Source: Salmonella enterica subsp. diarizonae
GTDB lineage: Bacteria; Pseudomonadota; Gammaproteobacteria; Enterobacterales; Enterobacteriaceae
Length of the DNA: 64,000 nucleotides
Direction of reading: 5' to 3'
Assembly (NCBI RefSeq): GCF_008692785.1
Contig: NZ_VXJV01000002.1
Span: 62,001-126,000, forward strand
Part shown: piece by piece, positions 1-11,282 of the stretch
How the letters are laid out: every line of letters starts with the position of its first letter
Position numbering within the stretch: the first letter of the stretch is position 1
Made by a program: the position numbers and the translations under genes
Notes under the pieces: generated by a model
Database searches by the model: none
Told to the model about the DNA's origin: nothing
What the model saw: only the letters and a program-made list of their open reading frames with translations

Positions 1-52
1 CCCTATAACGTCCCGTTTATGCTATACCCATTCTTCACCGCGAGTAAGACGA

Positions 53-1249
53 ATGAGCATAGTATTCAACACAGTAGCCAAGCCTGGCGGCAGTCTGTGT
101 AACTTATCCTGCAAATATTGTTTCTATCTTGATAAACCCCGGGGGCAGCGCGTCATGTCTGATGATGTGCTGGAGACGTATATCCGCCGGGTAATTGATG
201 ATACGCCATCCTCAGAAGTCTCGTTTTGCTGGCAGGGGGGAGAGCCGACGCTATGCGGCCTCTCTTTTTACCAAAAAGTGGTGCGCTTGCAGCAACGCTA
301 TGCCAACGGCAAAACTATCTACAACAGTCTGCAAACCAATGGCGTATTAATCAATGAAGAGTGGGCTGCTTTCTTTGCGCAGCACCAGTTCCTGATCGGT
401 ATATCGATTGATGGGCCGCAAGTCGTTCATGATCATTACCGGAAAACGCCGTCAGGGCGGGCGTCTTTTTCCCGAGTCGTTAATGCTATCCGCCTTCTGC
501 AGGTAAATGATGTCGAGTTCAACACACTCACTGTCGTGAATGATGCGTCATGCCGTCATGGCAACGCTATTTATCATTTTTTGACGCAGGAACTGGAAAG
601 TAAGCACCTGCAATTTATTCCCATTGTTGAGCCGCTCGCGCAAAAAGCGCAGCGTTCTTTGACGTTATCTGGCAATGATGATTCGCCTTCGCTGATGCCC
701 TTTTCCGTCACGCCTGAAGGGTGGGGCGCATTTATGTGCGATGTTTTTGATCAATGGATACGTCACGATGTCGGACGCATATTTGTACAGCTTTTTGACA
801 ACTTACTTGGCGTCTGGATGGGGGAGCCCGCCACGCTTTGTACGATGCAGCCGACCTGCGGACAAAGTTTGCTGGTGGAGCAGAATGGCGACGTGTTTAG
901 CTGCGACCATTTTGTTTTTCCCGCCTATAAACTGGGCAGTCTACGGCAACACTCTTTAGAAGAAATGGCGGCCTCTCCTTTTCAGCAGCAGTTTGGCGCG
1001 GCTAAAGCAAACCTTTCCTCACGCTGCCAGAACTGTACATGGCGCTTTGCCTGTTACGGCGGCTGTCCGAAACACCGAATTTGTATGGACGGCGGCGAAC
1101 GACAAAATTATCTCTGTAAAGGATATCTGGAGTTCTTTCAACATGTGACGCCCTATATGAATGTGATGCGTCAATTATTATTGAATCATCGACCCGCCGC
1201 GCATATTACCCGCATCGTCGACATGATTGCGGATGACATTCGTCAGTGA
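53..1249 (+). CDS. Radical SAM/SPASM enzyme, anaerobic sulfatase-maturase-like (YdeM/AslB type)
   Basis: This 398-aa protein is probably a formylglycine-generating maturase that oxidises a Cys or Ser of a sulfatase using S-adenosylmethionine and iron-sulfur clusters. The N-terminus has the radical SAM cluster motif CNLSCKYC (Cys16, 20, 23), followed by WQGGEPT near residue 61. The C-terminal third carries SPASM cysteines, including CGQS, a CDHF block, CQNC, CYGGC and YLCKGY. It closely resembles E. coli YdeM along its length. The usual partner sulfatase is not in the window and could lie upstream of base 1. The family is clear; the exact substrate is inferred. Confidence 0.85.
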   Translation: MSIVFNTVAKPGGSLCNLSCKYCFYLDKPRGQRVMSDDVLETYIRRVIDDTPSSEVSFCWQGGEPTLCGLSFYQKVVRLQQRYANGKTIYNSLQTNGVLINEEWAAFFAQHQFLIGISIDGPQVVHDHYRKTPSGRASFSRVVNAIRLLQVNDVEFNTLTVVNDASCRHGNAIYHFLTQELESKHLQFIPIVEPLAQKAQRSLTLSGNDDSPSLMPFSVTPEGWGAFMCDVFDQWIRHDVGRIFVQLFDNLLGVWMGEPATLCTMQPTCGQSLLVEQNGDVFSCDHFVFPAYKLGSLRQHSLEEMAASPFQQQFGAAKANLSSRCQNCTWRFACYGGCPKHRICMDGGERQNYLCKGYLEFFQHVTPYMNVMRQLLLNHRPAAHITRIVDMIADDIRQ

Positions 1250-1343
1250 CAAGAAAATCGCCCCCTACGCGGTATGATGCCGAACATTACCTGGGGTATA
1301 AGCGTCCTGTATTGTTTTACCGTCGAGTGACATTGAAAAGGAA

Positions 1344-2201
1344 ATGAAGACAGTGAAAAACGTAACGTTTTGCGGGCAGGAGACGCTTCCTGCTATAGGA
1401 CAGGGAACATGGTATATGGGCGAGCGCGCAGATCATCGTCAGCGCGAGGTTTCGGCGCTGCGCGCGGGGCTGGATTTGGGGTTACGCCTTATTGATACGG
1501 CTGAAATGTATGCCGACGGCGGGGCAGAAAAGGTCGTGGGCGAGGCGCTGGTGGGGCGACGTGATGAGGCATTTCTGGTGTCAAAAGTGTACCCGTGGAA
1601 CGCTGGTGGCCAGAAGATAGTTGCCGCTTGTGAGGGAAGCCTGCGTCGTCTGAAAACAGATTATCTCGATCTCTATCTGTTGCACTGGGCCGGAAGCTTT
1701 TCATTCGAAGAGATCGTTGAGGGTATGGAGCGGCTAATAGCGCAGGGGAAAATTCGCCGTTGGGGGGGCTCTAATCTTGATTATGACGAAATGCAGGCGC
1801 TGTGGCGCATCCCGGGGGGACAGCAATGTGCGACAAATCAGGTACTCTATCATCTGGCGTCACGCGGTATTGAGTATGATTTATTGCCGTGGTGTCAACA
1901 ACAGCGGATGCCAGTAATGGCCTATAGTCCGCTTGCGCAGGCCGGCCGATTATGTAGCGGTTTACTGAATCATCCGGTGGTGAATGAAATTGCGTGCGCG
2001 CATAACGCTACGGCGGCGCAAATCTTACTGGCGTGGGTGATTGCGAATCCGGGCGTGGTGGCGATCCCGAAAGCCGGCAGTACAGAACACGTGAAGCAAA
2101 ATGCGGCGGCGCTCAAGATCGCCTTGTCAGCAAACGAACTTGCCTTACTGGACAACGCCTGGCCTGCGCCAAAAGGGAAAACCGCGTTGGATATGGTGTG
2201 A
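1344..2201 (+). CDS. yeaE: Aldo/keto reductase YeaE
   Basis: This 285-aa NADPH-dependent aldo/keto reductase matches E. coli YeaE, a methylglyoxal reductase, in length and sequence. The family catalytic set is visible: Asp and Tyr in LIDTAEMYADG (about residues 50-59), Lys in VSKVYPW and His in LLHW. The C-terminal cofactor-binding stretch is IPKAGSTEHV. The ATG has AAGG just upstream. The gene lies after the radical SAM gene and converges on yeaD, with a REP-like palindrome between them. Confidence 0.93.
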   Translation: MKTVKNVTFCGQETLPAIGQGTWYMGERADHRQREVSALRAGLDLGLRLIDTAEMYADGGAEKVVGEALVGRRDEAFLVSKVYPWNAGGQKIVAACEGSLRRLKTDYLDLYLLHWAGSFSFEEIVEGMERLIAQGKIRRWGGSNLDYDEMQALWRIPGGQQCATNQVLYHLASRGIEYDLLPWCQQQRMPVMAYSPLAQAGRLCSGLLNHPVVNEIACAHNATAAQILLAWVIANPGVVAIPKAGSTEHVKQNAAALKIALSANELALLDNAWPAPKGKTALDMV

Positions 2202-2270
2202 CGCCGGATAAAATGCGTAAGCACCGCCATTCGGCAAGTAATGCCTGATGGCGGCTGGCACCTTCCAGGG
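2202..2270. repeat. REP-like palindrome between yeaE and yeaD
   Basis: The gap between the convergent genes yeaE and yeaD holds CGCCGGATAAAATGCG and, further on, GCCTGATGGCGGCT. These are the GC-rich half-sites typical of enterobacterial REP elements. Such elements often stabilise mRNA 3' ends or serve as terminators; here that role is inferred from position. Confidence 0.5.
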
Positions 2271-2299
2271 CCTACAGAAACGCTGGTATCAATTCACTT

Positions 2300-3184
2300 T
2301 TAGCGTTTAGCGACGCAGATAGTCTGCGCCAGACGAGATGGCTTTTCTTCTGTGGCTTGTTGCGGCGCAGTAGCGTAAGCCGTTTCAACGCACACAAATG
2401 TTTTATAGCCGTCATCCGGCATGTCGCCCATGCTGACGGACAACGCCGGGCCAGGGTTCCAGCCTACGACGTTAAGATGATGATGGTGAACCACATCAAT
2501 CGTGCGGTTTAATGTCGCATCGTGGATCACGCTACATGCTTCAGGATTGAGGTAAACGCGATCGGTACGGTCCGGAAAGGTTTGCACGCCGTCGGTCAGG
2601 ACTCCTTCTTTGGCGTCGTTAACTTTATCAATAAACCGGTCGCCGAGTCCGCTGACCTGAACGCTGGCGATGTCGCCAACGTTAAAATAGCTGTGGAGAG
2701 CGGATGTGGTTGCAAACTCGCCATGCGCTTCCAGTTCAATTTCACAGGTTTTGCCTACTTTAAAACGTGCCAGCAGCGTGAAATCGTGCGGCCAGTATTT
2801 TCGGGTGGCCTCACTGCTTTGCAGCTCAAATGTCAACATTACGCCGTTATCATCTTCATTATGCGCTTTTAGCGCCCACGGCAGATTACGCGCAAAGCCG
2901 TGTGACGGCAGACCTTGTTGAGCCGCAGGTCCAAACCAGGGCCAGCAGATCGGTACGCCGCCGCGTAGCGCCACGCCGGTTTTGAAAGGCGTATTATTAC
3001 TGAGCCACAATACCTCTTCCTCACCGACGGGTTTCCAGGAGAGAAGGTGCGCGCCCTGTAATGCAAAAGAGGCTTTAACCTGCGGGTGGTCAACGACGAT
3101 CAGATCAAGGTCATCAAGCTGGCGGCGGGAAAGGACAGGGGTAAACTGTTCGATAGCCGGAAGAGCAAAAATTTTATTAATCAT
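2300..3184 (-). CDS. yeaD: D-hexose-6-phosphate mutarotase YeaD
   Basis: This 294-aa protein of the galactose-mutarotase fold interconverts anomers of glucose-6-phosphate. The sugar-binding and catalytic region includes the HSYFNVGD block and the CWPWFGP motif. Length and sequence agree with E. coli YeaD. The start has GAGG eight bases upstream. It lies downstream of gapA on the same strand, a conserved pairing, but a 250-bp interspersed repeat and the gapA terminator separate the two here. Confidence 0.92.
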   Translation of the reverse strand: MINKIFALPAIEQFTPVLSRRQLDDLDLIVVDHPQVKASFALQGAHLLSWKPVGEEEVLWLSNNTPFKTGVALRGGVPICWPWFGPAAQQGLPSHGFARNLPWALKAHNEDDNGVMLTFELQSSEATRKYWPHDFTLLARFKVGKTCEIELEAHGEFATTSALHSYFNVGDIASVQVSGLGDRFIDKVNDAKEGVLTDGVQTFPDRTDRVYLNPEACSVIHDATLNRTIDVVHHHHLNVVGWNPGPALSVSMGDMPDDGYKTFVCVETAYATAPQQATEEKPSRLAQTICVAKR

Positions 3185-3203
3185 TACGCAATCCTCTTTA
3201 CCC

Positions 3204-3459
3204 TAAATAATTCGAGTTGCAGGACAAGGCGCTTGTGCCTTGACCAGTGCTTGCGCTGGCCCCGAAGGGGCGAGGTCGCAGACCGGGTAACGCGGCAAGT
3301 GAACGACAAATTCGTCAGGAACGAATTTGAGCAACCGGAGGTTACCTTCGGCCAGGGACATGGATATCCCTGATTCATCCCGATGAGCTTGACTTCCGTC
3401 AGTGATTCGGGTGAAAGAGCGTAGCCAACACACCTGTAACTTGAAGTATGACGGGTATA
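3204..3459. repeat. Long interspersed palindromic repeat (RSA/boxC-like)
   Basis: The ends of this segment are imperfect inverted copies: ATAATTCGAGTTGCAGG at the left, and CCTGTAACTTGAAGTATGACG at 3433-3453 at the right. This end pair is typical of a family of interspersed enterobacterial repeats. The interior also contains GGCCCCGAAGGGGC and is longer than the roughly 150-bp form I recall. No ORF here looks real. The family name is tentative. Confidence 0.6.
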
Positions 3460-3467
3460 TTTTCAGG

Positions 3468-3496
3468 AAAAAAAAAGAGCGACCTGAGTCGCTCTT
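3468..3496 (-). terminator. gapA intrinsic terminator
   Basis: Read on the minus strand, the stem AGAGCGAC/GTCGCTCT with a four-base loop is followed by an uninterrupted run of nine T. It starts 23 bases after the gapA stop codon, a textbook rho-independent terminator for a highly expressed gene. Confidence 0.9.
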
Positions 3497-3519
3497 ACCA
3501 ATGACTGTTTCATCTCAAC

Positions 3520-5270
<1,751 letters not shown>

Positions 5271-5311
5271 AAAAACGATTCAGCAAATTATTCCACAGGA
5301 GCGGATACATC

Positions 5312-5590
5312 ATGAATCTTGATGAGATCATTAACAGCATGACGCCGGAAGTGTATCAACGTTTATCCACCGCTGTTGAGTTGGGTAAATGGCCGGACGG
5401 TGTGGCGTTAACGCCGGAACAGAAAGAAAACAGCCTGCAATTGGTGATGCTATGGCAGGCGCGGCACAATACCGAAGCGCAACATATGACGATCGATACT
5501 CATGGTCAGATGGTGATGAAAAGTAAGCAGCAGCTCAAAGCGGATTTCGGTATTACGTCAAAGCCGATTACGACATTGAAAATGCAGTAA
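5312..5590 (+). CDS. yeaC: YeaC family conserved protein (DUF1315)
   Basis: This 92-aa soluble protein has unknown function. It matches E. coli YeaC in size and in the opening MNLDEIINSMTPEVYQRL. There is no signal peptide or membrane segment. A strong CAGGAG ribosome site lies upstream, and the close spacing suggests cotranscription with msrB. A REP-like palindrome follows the stop. Confidence 0.85.
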   Translation: MNLDEIINSMTPEVYQRLSTAVELGKWPDGVALTPEQKENSLQLVMLWQARHNTEAQHMTIDTHGQMVMKSKQQLKADFGITSKPITTLKMQ

Positions 5591-5594
5591 TTGG

Positions 5595-5628
5595 TAGGCC
5601 GGAGAGGGCGTAGCCGCCATCCGGCTCT
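5595..5628. repeat. REP element after yeaC
   Basis: TAGGCCGGAGAGGGCGTAG followed by CGCCATCCGGC forms the usual imperfect REP hairpin, with GGCCGGA and TCCGGC arms. It lies five bases after the yeaC stop, in the gap facing the convergent pncA. Confidence 0.65.
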
Positions 5629-5744
5629 TTCATTGCCGATGAGTTGTGCTGTATATGATGTTGCGTTTTGTTTTGGCATTGAAACGAGAAGAGTTTCGTT
5701 AGAAACGCTCTCCTGCCTGCGTTGAGCTTTGTCTGGCAGCGATG

Positions 5745-6401
5745 CTAACGCGACGTATCCGGTCCCTGCGTCTCTTTCCAGTCTGCCAGCGTATACAGCG
5801 TCGCGCCTGCCGCTGCCATCTCCATAAACGCGTGCGCGCTATCCTGCGGGTGAATATTCACGCCGCGACAGCCATCGGTGATCACGTTAACGGCATAGCC
5901 CAACTGTAATGCATCCAGCACCGTAAATTTTACGCAGTAATCGGTCGCCAGCCCCATCACGATAAGCTCGGTAACGTCACGCTCATGAAGCCAGGTATCA
6001 AGGGTAGTTTTCTGCCGATGTTCGTTGTCAAAAAACGCGCTGTAGCTGTCAATCAGCGGGTTTTCACCCTTATAAATGGTGGCGTCGAGCGCATGTTGGC
6101 TAAGCAGGGGATGTAACGCCGCGCCGTCGGTATGTTGAACGCAGTGATCCGGCCAGAGCGTTTGCGGCAGACCGTCCAGCTCTCCCTGACTATAGGGTTC
6201 CGCCTGATGCTGGCTGGCGAAGCTGCCATGCTTCGCGGGATGCCAGTCCTGGCTAGCGAGCACCGGAATCTGGCGGGGCTGGCACCAGTCAATAAGAGAG
6301 TTGGCGATATCGATAGTGCTGTCGCCTTCCGGCACAGCCAGCGCGCCGCCGGCGCAAAAGTCATTTTGCAAGTCGACCAGTAATAAGGCCCGGTTTGTCA
6401 T
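5745..6401 (-). CDS. pncA: Nicotinamidase (nicotinamide deamidase)
   Basis: This 218-aa isochorismatase-fold hydrolase turns nicotinamide into nicotinate for the NAD salvage pathway. Visible are the catalytic Asp in LVDLQNDFC, the metal-binding SQDWHPAKHGSFAS and the nucleophile in GLATDYCVKF. The frame extends to 6434, but GAGGA upstream of 6401 and the family N-terminus support the ATG of MTNRALLLVD. The ansA stop lies 25 bases upstream on the same strand, so ansA-pncA is probably one transcript. Confidence 0.95.
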   Translation of the reverse strand: MTNRALLLVDLQNDFCAGGALAVPEGDSTIDIANSLIDWCQPRQIPVLASQDWHPAKHGSFASQHQAEPYSQGELDGLPQTLWPDHCVQHTDGAALHPLLSQHALDATIYKGENPLIDSYSAFFDNEHRQKTTLDTWLHERDVTELIVMGLATDYCVKFTVLDALQLGYAVNVITDGCRGVNIHPQDSAHAFMEMAAAGATLYTLADWKETQGPDTSR

Positions 6402-6426
6402 TATATCCTCCTTGTCGTCGGGATTT

Positions 6427-7443
6427 TTAATCATCCGACGTCAATTCACCACGCAAGTTTTGCGCCATCGCGCTACGAATCGCCTGAGTGTCCAGACCCT
6501 GGCTTAACAAATAATGCAGTTTGGTTAAGGTGGCTTCGACGGTCATATCGGCACCGCCAATCACGCCAGCGTGCGCCAGCGCATTACCGGTAGCGTACCC
6601 GCCCATGTTGACTCGCCCTGACATGCATTGCGTCAGGTTAACGACCACGATGCCGCGTGAACTGGCCTCTTTCAGCTCCTGTAAAAACGCTTTATTTTGT
6701 GGCGCGTTGCCTACGCCATAAGAGCGCAGAATCAGCGCTTTTACCGGCTGACGCAGAAAGTTACGTACTACCTCGGCGGAAATCCCCGGATAAATAGTCA
6801 CTACGCCTATCGGCTGCGGCGTAATAGGATGAACGATTAATTCACCAGAGCCGTGGGGCGCGGGAGGCGTATTTAAACGGCGAATGTGAATTCCCGCTTC
6901 CAGCAAGGGCGGCAGATTAGGAGAGGCAAAAGCGTCGAAACCATCCGCATGTGCTTTGGTCGTGCGATTGCCGCGGAACAGACGATTATTAAAAAACAGC
7001 GTTACTTCATTAATAGGGTAGTTGGCGGCGACATAAAGCGCATTCAGCAAATTAATTTGCCCGTCGGAGCGCAGCTCAGCCAGCGGAATTTGTGACCCTG
7101 TCACAATAACCGGTTTGCCCAGATTTTCCAGCATGAAAGAGAGCGCCGATGCGGTAAACGCCATCGTGTCGGTGCCGTGCAGAATAACAAAACCGTCATA
7201 CTCATCGTAGTGCGCTTTGATATCTTCAGCGATATGCTGCCAGTCTTCCGGCGTCATATCTGATGAATCCATCAGCGGGGCATATTCATGGATGGTAAAA
7301 TCCGGCATCTCCGGGCGGTGGAATTCCGGCATCAGCGCCAACTGACGTTGAAGGTGCCCGGACACCGGGATATACCCCTGATCTGAGCGCTGCATACCGA
7401 TAGTACCGCCGGTATAGGCAACGTAAATTGATTTCTTTTGCAT
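6427..7443 (-). CDS. ansA: Cytoplasmic L-asparaginase I
   Basis: This 338-aa type I asparaginase hydrolyses asparagine to aspartate and ammonia. The two threonine motifs are YTGGTIGM near the N-terminus and LHGTDTMAF near residue 90. The absence of a signal peptide fits the cytoplasmic enzyme. The longest frame adds 23 residues, but the family start is MQKKSIYVAY at 7443. It is the first gene of ansA-pncA. Confidence 0.95.
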   Translation of the reverse strand: MQKKSIYVAYTGGTIGMQRSDQGYIPVSGHLQRQLALMPEFHRPEMPDFTIHEYAPLMDSSDMTPEDWQHIAEDIKAHYDEYDGFVILHGTDTMAFTASALSFMLENLGKPVIVTGSQIPLAELRSDGQINLLNALYVAANYPINEVTLFFNNRLFRGNRTTKAHADGFDAFASPNLPPLLEAGIHIRRLNTPPAPHGSGELIVHPITPQPIGVVTIYPGISAEVVRNFLRQPVKALILRSYGVGNAPQNKAFLQELKEASSRGIVVVNLTQCMSGRVNMGGYATGNALAHAGVIGGADMTVEATLTKLHYLLSQGLDTQAIRSAMAQNLRGELTSDD

Positions 7444-7486
7444 GATAATGTTTAGTCGTGTCGCAAAGGACGTATTAATGATTATC

Positions 7487-7520
7487 GGATGGCAGCTATA
7501 AGTAACCGCCATCCGGCATG
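7487..7520. repeat. REP-like palindrome between ansA and sppA
   Basis: CGGATGGCAG and CCGCCATCCGGC lie 10 bases apart and form a REP-type imperfect hairpin between the sppA stop and the ansA start, both on the minus strand. Confidence 0.5.
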
Positions 7521-7535
7521 GCTATTGATGAAGCA

Positions 7536-9392
7536 TTAGCGAACGTTCGCGCAAGTCAAACAGAACGCATAACGGTTTTGCGGATCGTTAAATGCCGCCA
7601 GTTTATCCCCCTCGGCCTTCACCGTGTTGGCGGCGGAAACGAGCGGCGCCGGGAGTATCGCCTGAATAGCCTCCGGCAGCATGGCGCGTACAGATCCGGT
7701 CATACTGTCCATTACCATATCAAGGACCGTTGGTTCGTCCTGATAGTAATCAAGATGCCACTGTTTCAGTTTCGCCAGCTCTGCCGCTTTGGCGACGGCA
7801 TCGTCAAAGTCGCCGAGACTGTCCACCAGACCATTGGCTTTCGCGTCCTCTCCTGTCCAGACATGGCCCTGAGCGATTTGATCAATCTGTTCCGGCGTAC
7901 GCTTACGCGCTTCTGCCACCAGCGTGATAAAGCGTTTGTAGCCGTACTCAATACTGAGTTGCATCATCTGCTGCACTTCCGGCGACAGCGCTTTGGTCAT
8001 CGAAATCTCCGCCAGCGGCGAGGTGGAGACGCCGTCGCTGTGTACGCCAATCGACGACAGGCTGTTTTCTACCGTATTGATGACGCCGAAGATGCCAATT
8101 GAACCCGTCAGCGTGCTGGGGCTGGCCACGATATAGTTTGCCGGCGTAGAGATCCAGTAACCGCCGGAGGCCGCCATGCCGCCCATTGAGACCACCACCG
8201 GTTTGCCAGCCGCTTTTGCCGCCGCCAGTTCGGCGCGGATAACTTCGGAGGCGTTGACGCTACCGCCTGGGCTATTGACGCGCAGCACAATTGCTTTCAC
8301 TTTAGGATCAAGGCGTGCGTCGCGGATCTGCGATGCTGTAGTGTCGCCGCCGACATTCCCTGGCGTTTCTTCGCCATCCATAATTGCGCCATTGGCGAAA
8401 ATAACTGCAATAGTACCGCCGTTACCCGCAGGCGTTTTCAGCGAATAATCGTAATAGCTGATCGCCCGATAGTTATTTTCGGTTTTGCTCCAGCCAAACT
8501 GCTTCGTCAGCGCTTTTTCAATGTCTGCGCTGGAGGCGAGGGCATCCACCAGTTTATGGTCGAGTGCATATTTGGCGGTGTCGCCGCCCACGCTGGTTAA
8601 CCCGTCGATAATAGCCTGCGCGCCAGGGAAGAGCTGTTGTGGCGAAATCTGGCGATTGGCGGAAACGGTATGCAGGTAGTTCTGCCACAGTTCGCCTATC
8701 CAGCGGCTGTCGGCCTCGCGGGCGGCGGGCGACATATCGTCGCGGATAAACGGCTCGACGGCGGATTTATAGGTGCCGACCCGGAAAACGTGGGTAGAAA
8801 CTTTCAGTTTATCCAACAGCGTTTTGTAGTACAGGCCATTCGTAGCGAAGCCGTGAAGATCTACCTGACCCTGTGGGGAAAGCCAAATTTTATTGGCGAA
8901 GCTGGCGAGGTAATACTGACCCTGGCTGTAGTTTTCACCCACGGCAAAAACCGGTTTGCCGCTGTCGCGGAATTCGCGCAGCGCTTTACCGATATAGCGC
9001 ATTGATGGCTGATCGGCGCCGGTGAAGTTTTTCAGATCCAGAACGATACCGGTGATGTTACGGTCATCTTTCGCCTGACGAATAGCGTTGACAATGTCAA
9101 ACAGGGAGTTTTCCTGCAGACGGTCGGAGCTGGCGCCAAACAACTGGCGACCCAGCGCGCCCAGACGATGATTGGTGGACGGTTTATCCACAATGACGCC
9201 GGAAATATCCAGCAGCAGAGCGCCGTGCGCCGTTTGTTCACTGTTGCTGCCGTTACCGATCTGCATCCAGATCCCAACGCCCACCAGGACCAGAAAAATA
9301 AAGAACAGGTTGAGTACCATTTCACGGACGAAATTCAACAATCGCCACGTCCATTTAAAAAATCCGGCAATAAATCGCCACAGGGTTCGCAT
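7536..9392 (-). CDS. sppA: Signal peptide peptidase SppA (protease IV)
   Basis: This 618-aa inner-membrane serine protease degrades cleaved signal peptides. It has one N-terminal membrane helix (about residues 20-45) followed by tandem S49 domains. The Lys general base lies in [12 protein letters not shown] near residue 209, and the nucleophilic Ser in [13 protein letters not shown] near 409. Its length equals that of E. coli SppA. It is transcribed divergently from ydjA. Confidence 0.96.
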   Translation of the reverse strand: MRTLWRFIAGFFKWTWRLLNFVREMVLNLFFIFLVLVGVGIWMQIGNGSNSEQTAHGALLLDISGVIVDKPSTNHRLGALGRQLFGASSDRLQENSLFDIVNAIRQAKDDRNITGIVLDLKNFTGADQPSMRYIGKALREFRDSGKPVFAVGENYSQGQYYLASFANKIWLSPQGQVDLHGFATNGLYYKTLLDKLKVSTHVFRVGTYKSAVEPFIRDDMSPAAREADSRWIGELWQNYLHTVSANRQISPQQLFPGAQAIIDGLTSVGGDTAKYALDHKLVDALASSADIEKALTKQFGWSKTENNYRAISYYDYSLKTPAGNGGTIAVIFANGAIMDGEETPGNVGGDTTASQIRDARLDPKVKAIVLRVNSPGGSVNASEVIRAELAAAKAAGKPVVVSMGGMAASGGYWISTPANYIVASPSTLTGSIGIFGVINTVENSLSSIGVHSDGVSTSPLAEISMTKALSPEVQQMMQLSIEYGYKRFITLVAEARKRTPEQIDQIAQGHVWTGEDAKANGLVDSLGDFDDAVAKAAELAKLKQWHLDYYQDEPTVLDMVMDSMTGSVRAMLPEAIQAILPAPLVSAANTVKAEGDKLAAFNDPQNRYAFCLTCANVR

Positions 9393-9565
9393 GTATTCTC
9401 CCTATCTGAGTAACAACGCTTATACCTTGATGAGGATAAAGCATTAAGATGTGGCTATCGTAATGACCCATCAGGCAGTTGTCAGCAGGAATCACTGCCT
9501 GTGCTGTAACAAAATCCGCTCCCGTGTTAATTTTGTGAATAAATATCATTGCTGGAGTTAATCAA

Positions 9566-10117
9566 ATGGATGCACTAGAACTGCTGATCAACCGTCGTAG
9601 CGCCTCTCGTCTCGCAGAACCGGCGCCTGTCGGAGAGCAATTACAGAACATTCTGCGGGCAGGAATGCGAGTTCCCGATCATAAGTCTCTACAGCCGTGG
9701 CGTTTTTTTGTGATTGAAGGAGAGGGGCGCGACCGTTTCAGCGCCGTGCTTGAACAAGGCGCTGCCGCTGCCGGGGAGGATGAGAAAGCGATCGAAAAAG
9801 CGCGTAATGCGCCGTTTCGCGCGCCGCTGATCATTACCGTGGTGGCGAGATGCGAAGAAAACCATAAGGTTCCCGTGTGGGAACAGGAGATGTCCGCCGG
9901 ATGCGCGGTGATGGCAATGCAAATGGCGGCGATTGCGCAAGGGTTTAATGGTATCTGGCGTAGCGGCGCGTTAACTGAGAGCGCTATCGTGCGGGAAGCC
10001 TTTGAGTGCCGCCCTCAGGATAAAATTGTTGGTTTTCTCTATCTCGGCACGCCGCAGCTCAAAGCGTCAACGACGATCAGTACCCCCGACCCCACGCCGT
10101 TTGTGCGTTATTTCTGA
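9566..10117 (+). CDS. ydjA: Nitroreductase family protein YdjA
   Basis: This 183-aa protein is a minimal FMN-dependent nitroreductase matching E. coli YdjA. The N-terminus [16 protein letters not shown] and [16 protein letters not shown] are the FMN-phosphate and dimer-interface motifs. The natural substrate is not established. The start follows GGAG by nine bases. It lies upstream of selD on the same strand. Confidence 0.92.
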   Translation: MDALELLINRRSASRLAEPAPVGEQLQNILRAGMRVPDHKSLQPWRFFVIEGEGRDRFSAVLEQGAAAAGEDEKAIEKARNAPFRAPLIITVVARCEENHKVPVWEQEMSAGCAVMAMQMAAIAQGFNGIWRSGALTESAIVREAFECRPQDKIVGFLYLGTPQLKASTTISTPDPTPFVRYF

Positions 10118-10234
10118 CGCTGAGGGATAAAACTGTCTGGATTCTGAGCAAAGGCGCGGTAATTCAGACAGTGATACTTACCACATCAGGGAATGAGCGC
10201 TACCATAGCGCGAATGCAATGACAGGAGATGTCC

Positions 10235-11278
10235 ATGAGCGAGCAAGCCATTCGTTTAACGCAATACAGCCACGGCGCTGGTTGCGGTTGTAAAATTTCC
10301 CCTAAAGTGCTGGAGACTATCCTGCATAGCGAGCAGGCGAAGTTCGTCGACCCGAATCTGCTGGTGGGTAATGAAACCCGCGATGATGCGGCGGTTTACG
10401 ATCTGGGTAATGGCACCAGTATTATCAGCACCACCGACTTCTTTATGCCGATAGTCGATAATCCGTTTGATTTTGGCCGCATTGCGGCAACAAATGCCAT
10501 CAGCGATATTTTTGCGATGGGCGGTAAACCGATTATGGCGATCGCGATCCTTGGCTGGCCGATTAATACCCTGTCGCCCGATATTGCGCGTGAAGTGACC
10601 GAGGGGGGGCGTTTTGCCTGCCGTCAGGCCGGTATTGCGCTGGCGGGTGGACACTCTATTGATGCCCCGGAGCCGATCTTTGGTCTCGCGGTCACTGGCG
10701 TGGTGCCGACCGAACGGGTGAAGAAAAACAGTACCGCGCAGGCTGGATGCAAACTCTTTCTGACCAAACCGTTGGGGATTGGCGTGTTGACCACCGCCGA
10801 GAAAAAATCGCTGCTTAAACCTGAACATCAGGGGCTGGCGACGGAAGTCATGTGTCGGATGAACGTTGCTGGCGCGGCGTTTGCCAATATCGACGGCGTA
10901 AAAGCCATGACTGACGTTACCGGTTTTGGTCTGCTGGGGCACCTGAGCGAGATGTGCCAGGGCGCAGGCGTGCAGGCGCTGCTTTGCTATCAGGACATCC
11001 CTAAACTGCCGGGCGTGGAAGAGTATATTGCTCTGGGTGCCGTACCAGGCGGCACAGAGCGCAACTTCGCCAGCTATGGTCATCTGATGGGCGACATGCC
11101 GCGTGAAGTTCGTAGCCTGCTGTGCGATCCGCAAACGTCAGGCGGTTTGCTGCTGGCGGTAACGCCGGACGCCGAAGACGACGTTAAAGCCACCGCGGCG
11201 GAATTTGGTATCGATCTGACCGCGATTGGCGAGCTGGTCGACGCCCGCGGCGGTCGTGCTATGGTTGAGATTCGTTAA
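10235..11278 (+). CDS. selD: Selenide, water dikinase (selenophosphate synthetase)
   Basis: This 347-aa enzyme makes selenophosphate from selenide and ATP for selenocysteine and selenouridine synthesis. The catalytic GAGCGCK motif places Cys17 and Lys20. It uses Cys, not selenocysteine, at the active site. An in-frame ATG lies at 10229, but AGGAG is one base from it and seven from the ATG at 10235, which also matches the family start. The topB start lies four bases after the selD stop. Confidence 0.96.
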   Translation: MSEQAIRLTQYSHGAGCGCKISPKVLETILHSEQAKFVDPNLLVGNETRDDAAVYDLGNGTSIISTTDFFMPIVDNPFDFGRIAATNAISDIFAMGGKPIMAIAILGWPINTLSPDIAREVTEGGRFACRQAGIALAGGHSIDAPEPIFGLAVTGVVPTERVKKNSTAQAGCKLFLTKPLGIGVLTTAEKKSLLKPEHQGLATEVMCRMNVAGAAFANIDGVKAMTDVTGFGLLGHLSEMCQGAGVQALLCYQDIPKLPGVEEYIALGAVPGGTERNFASYGHLMGDMPREVRSLLCDPQTSGGLLLAVTPDAEDDVKATAAEFGIDLTAIGELVDARGGRAMVEIR

Positions 11279-11282
11279 CCTG

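Noticed and set aside
10256-11134. 292-codon frame antisense to selD
   Set aside because: It overlaps a well-supported selD and has no start signal or family resemblance.
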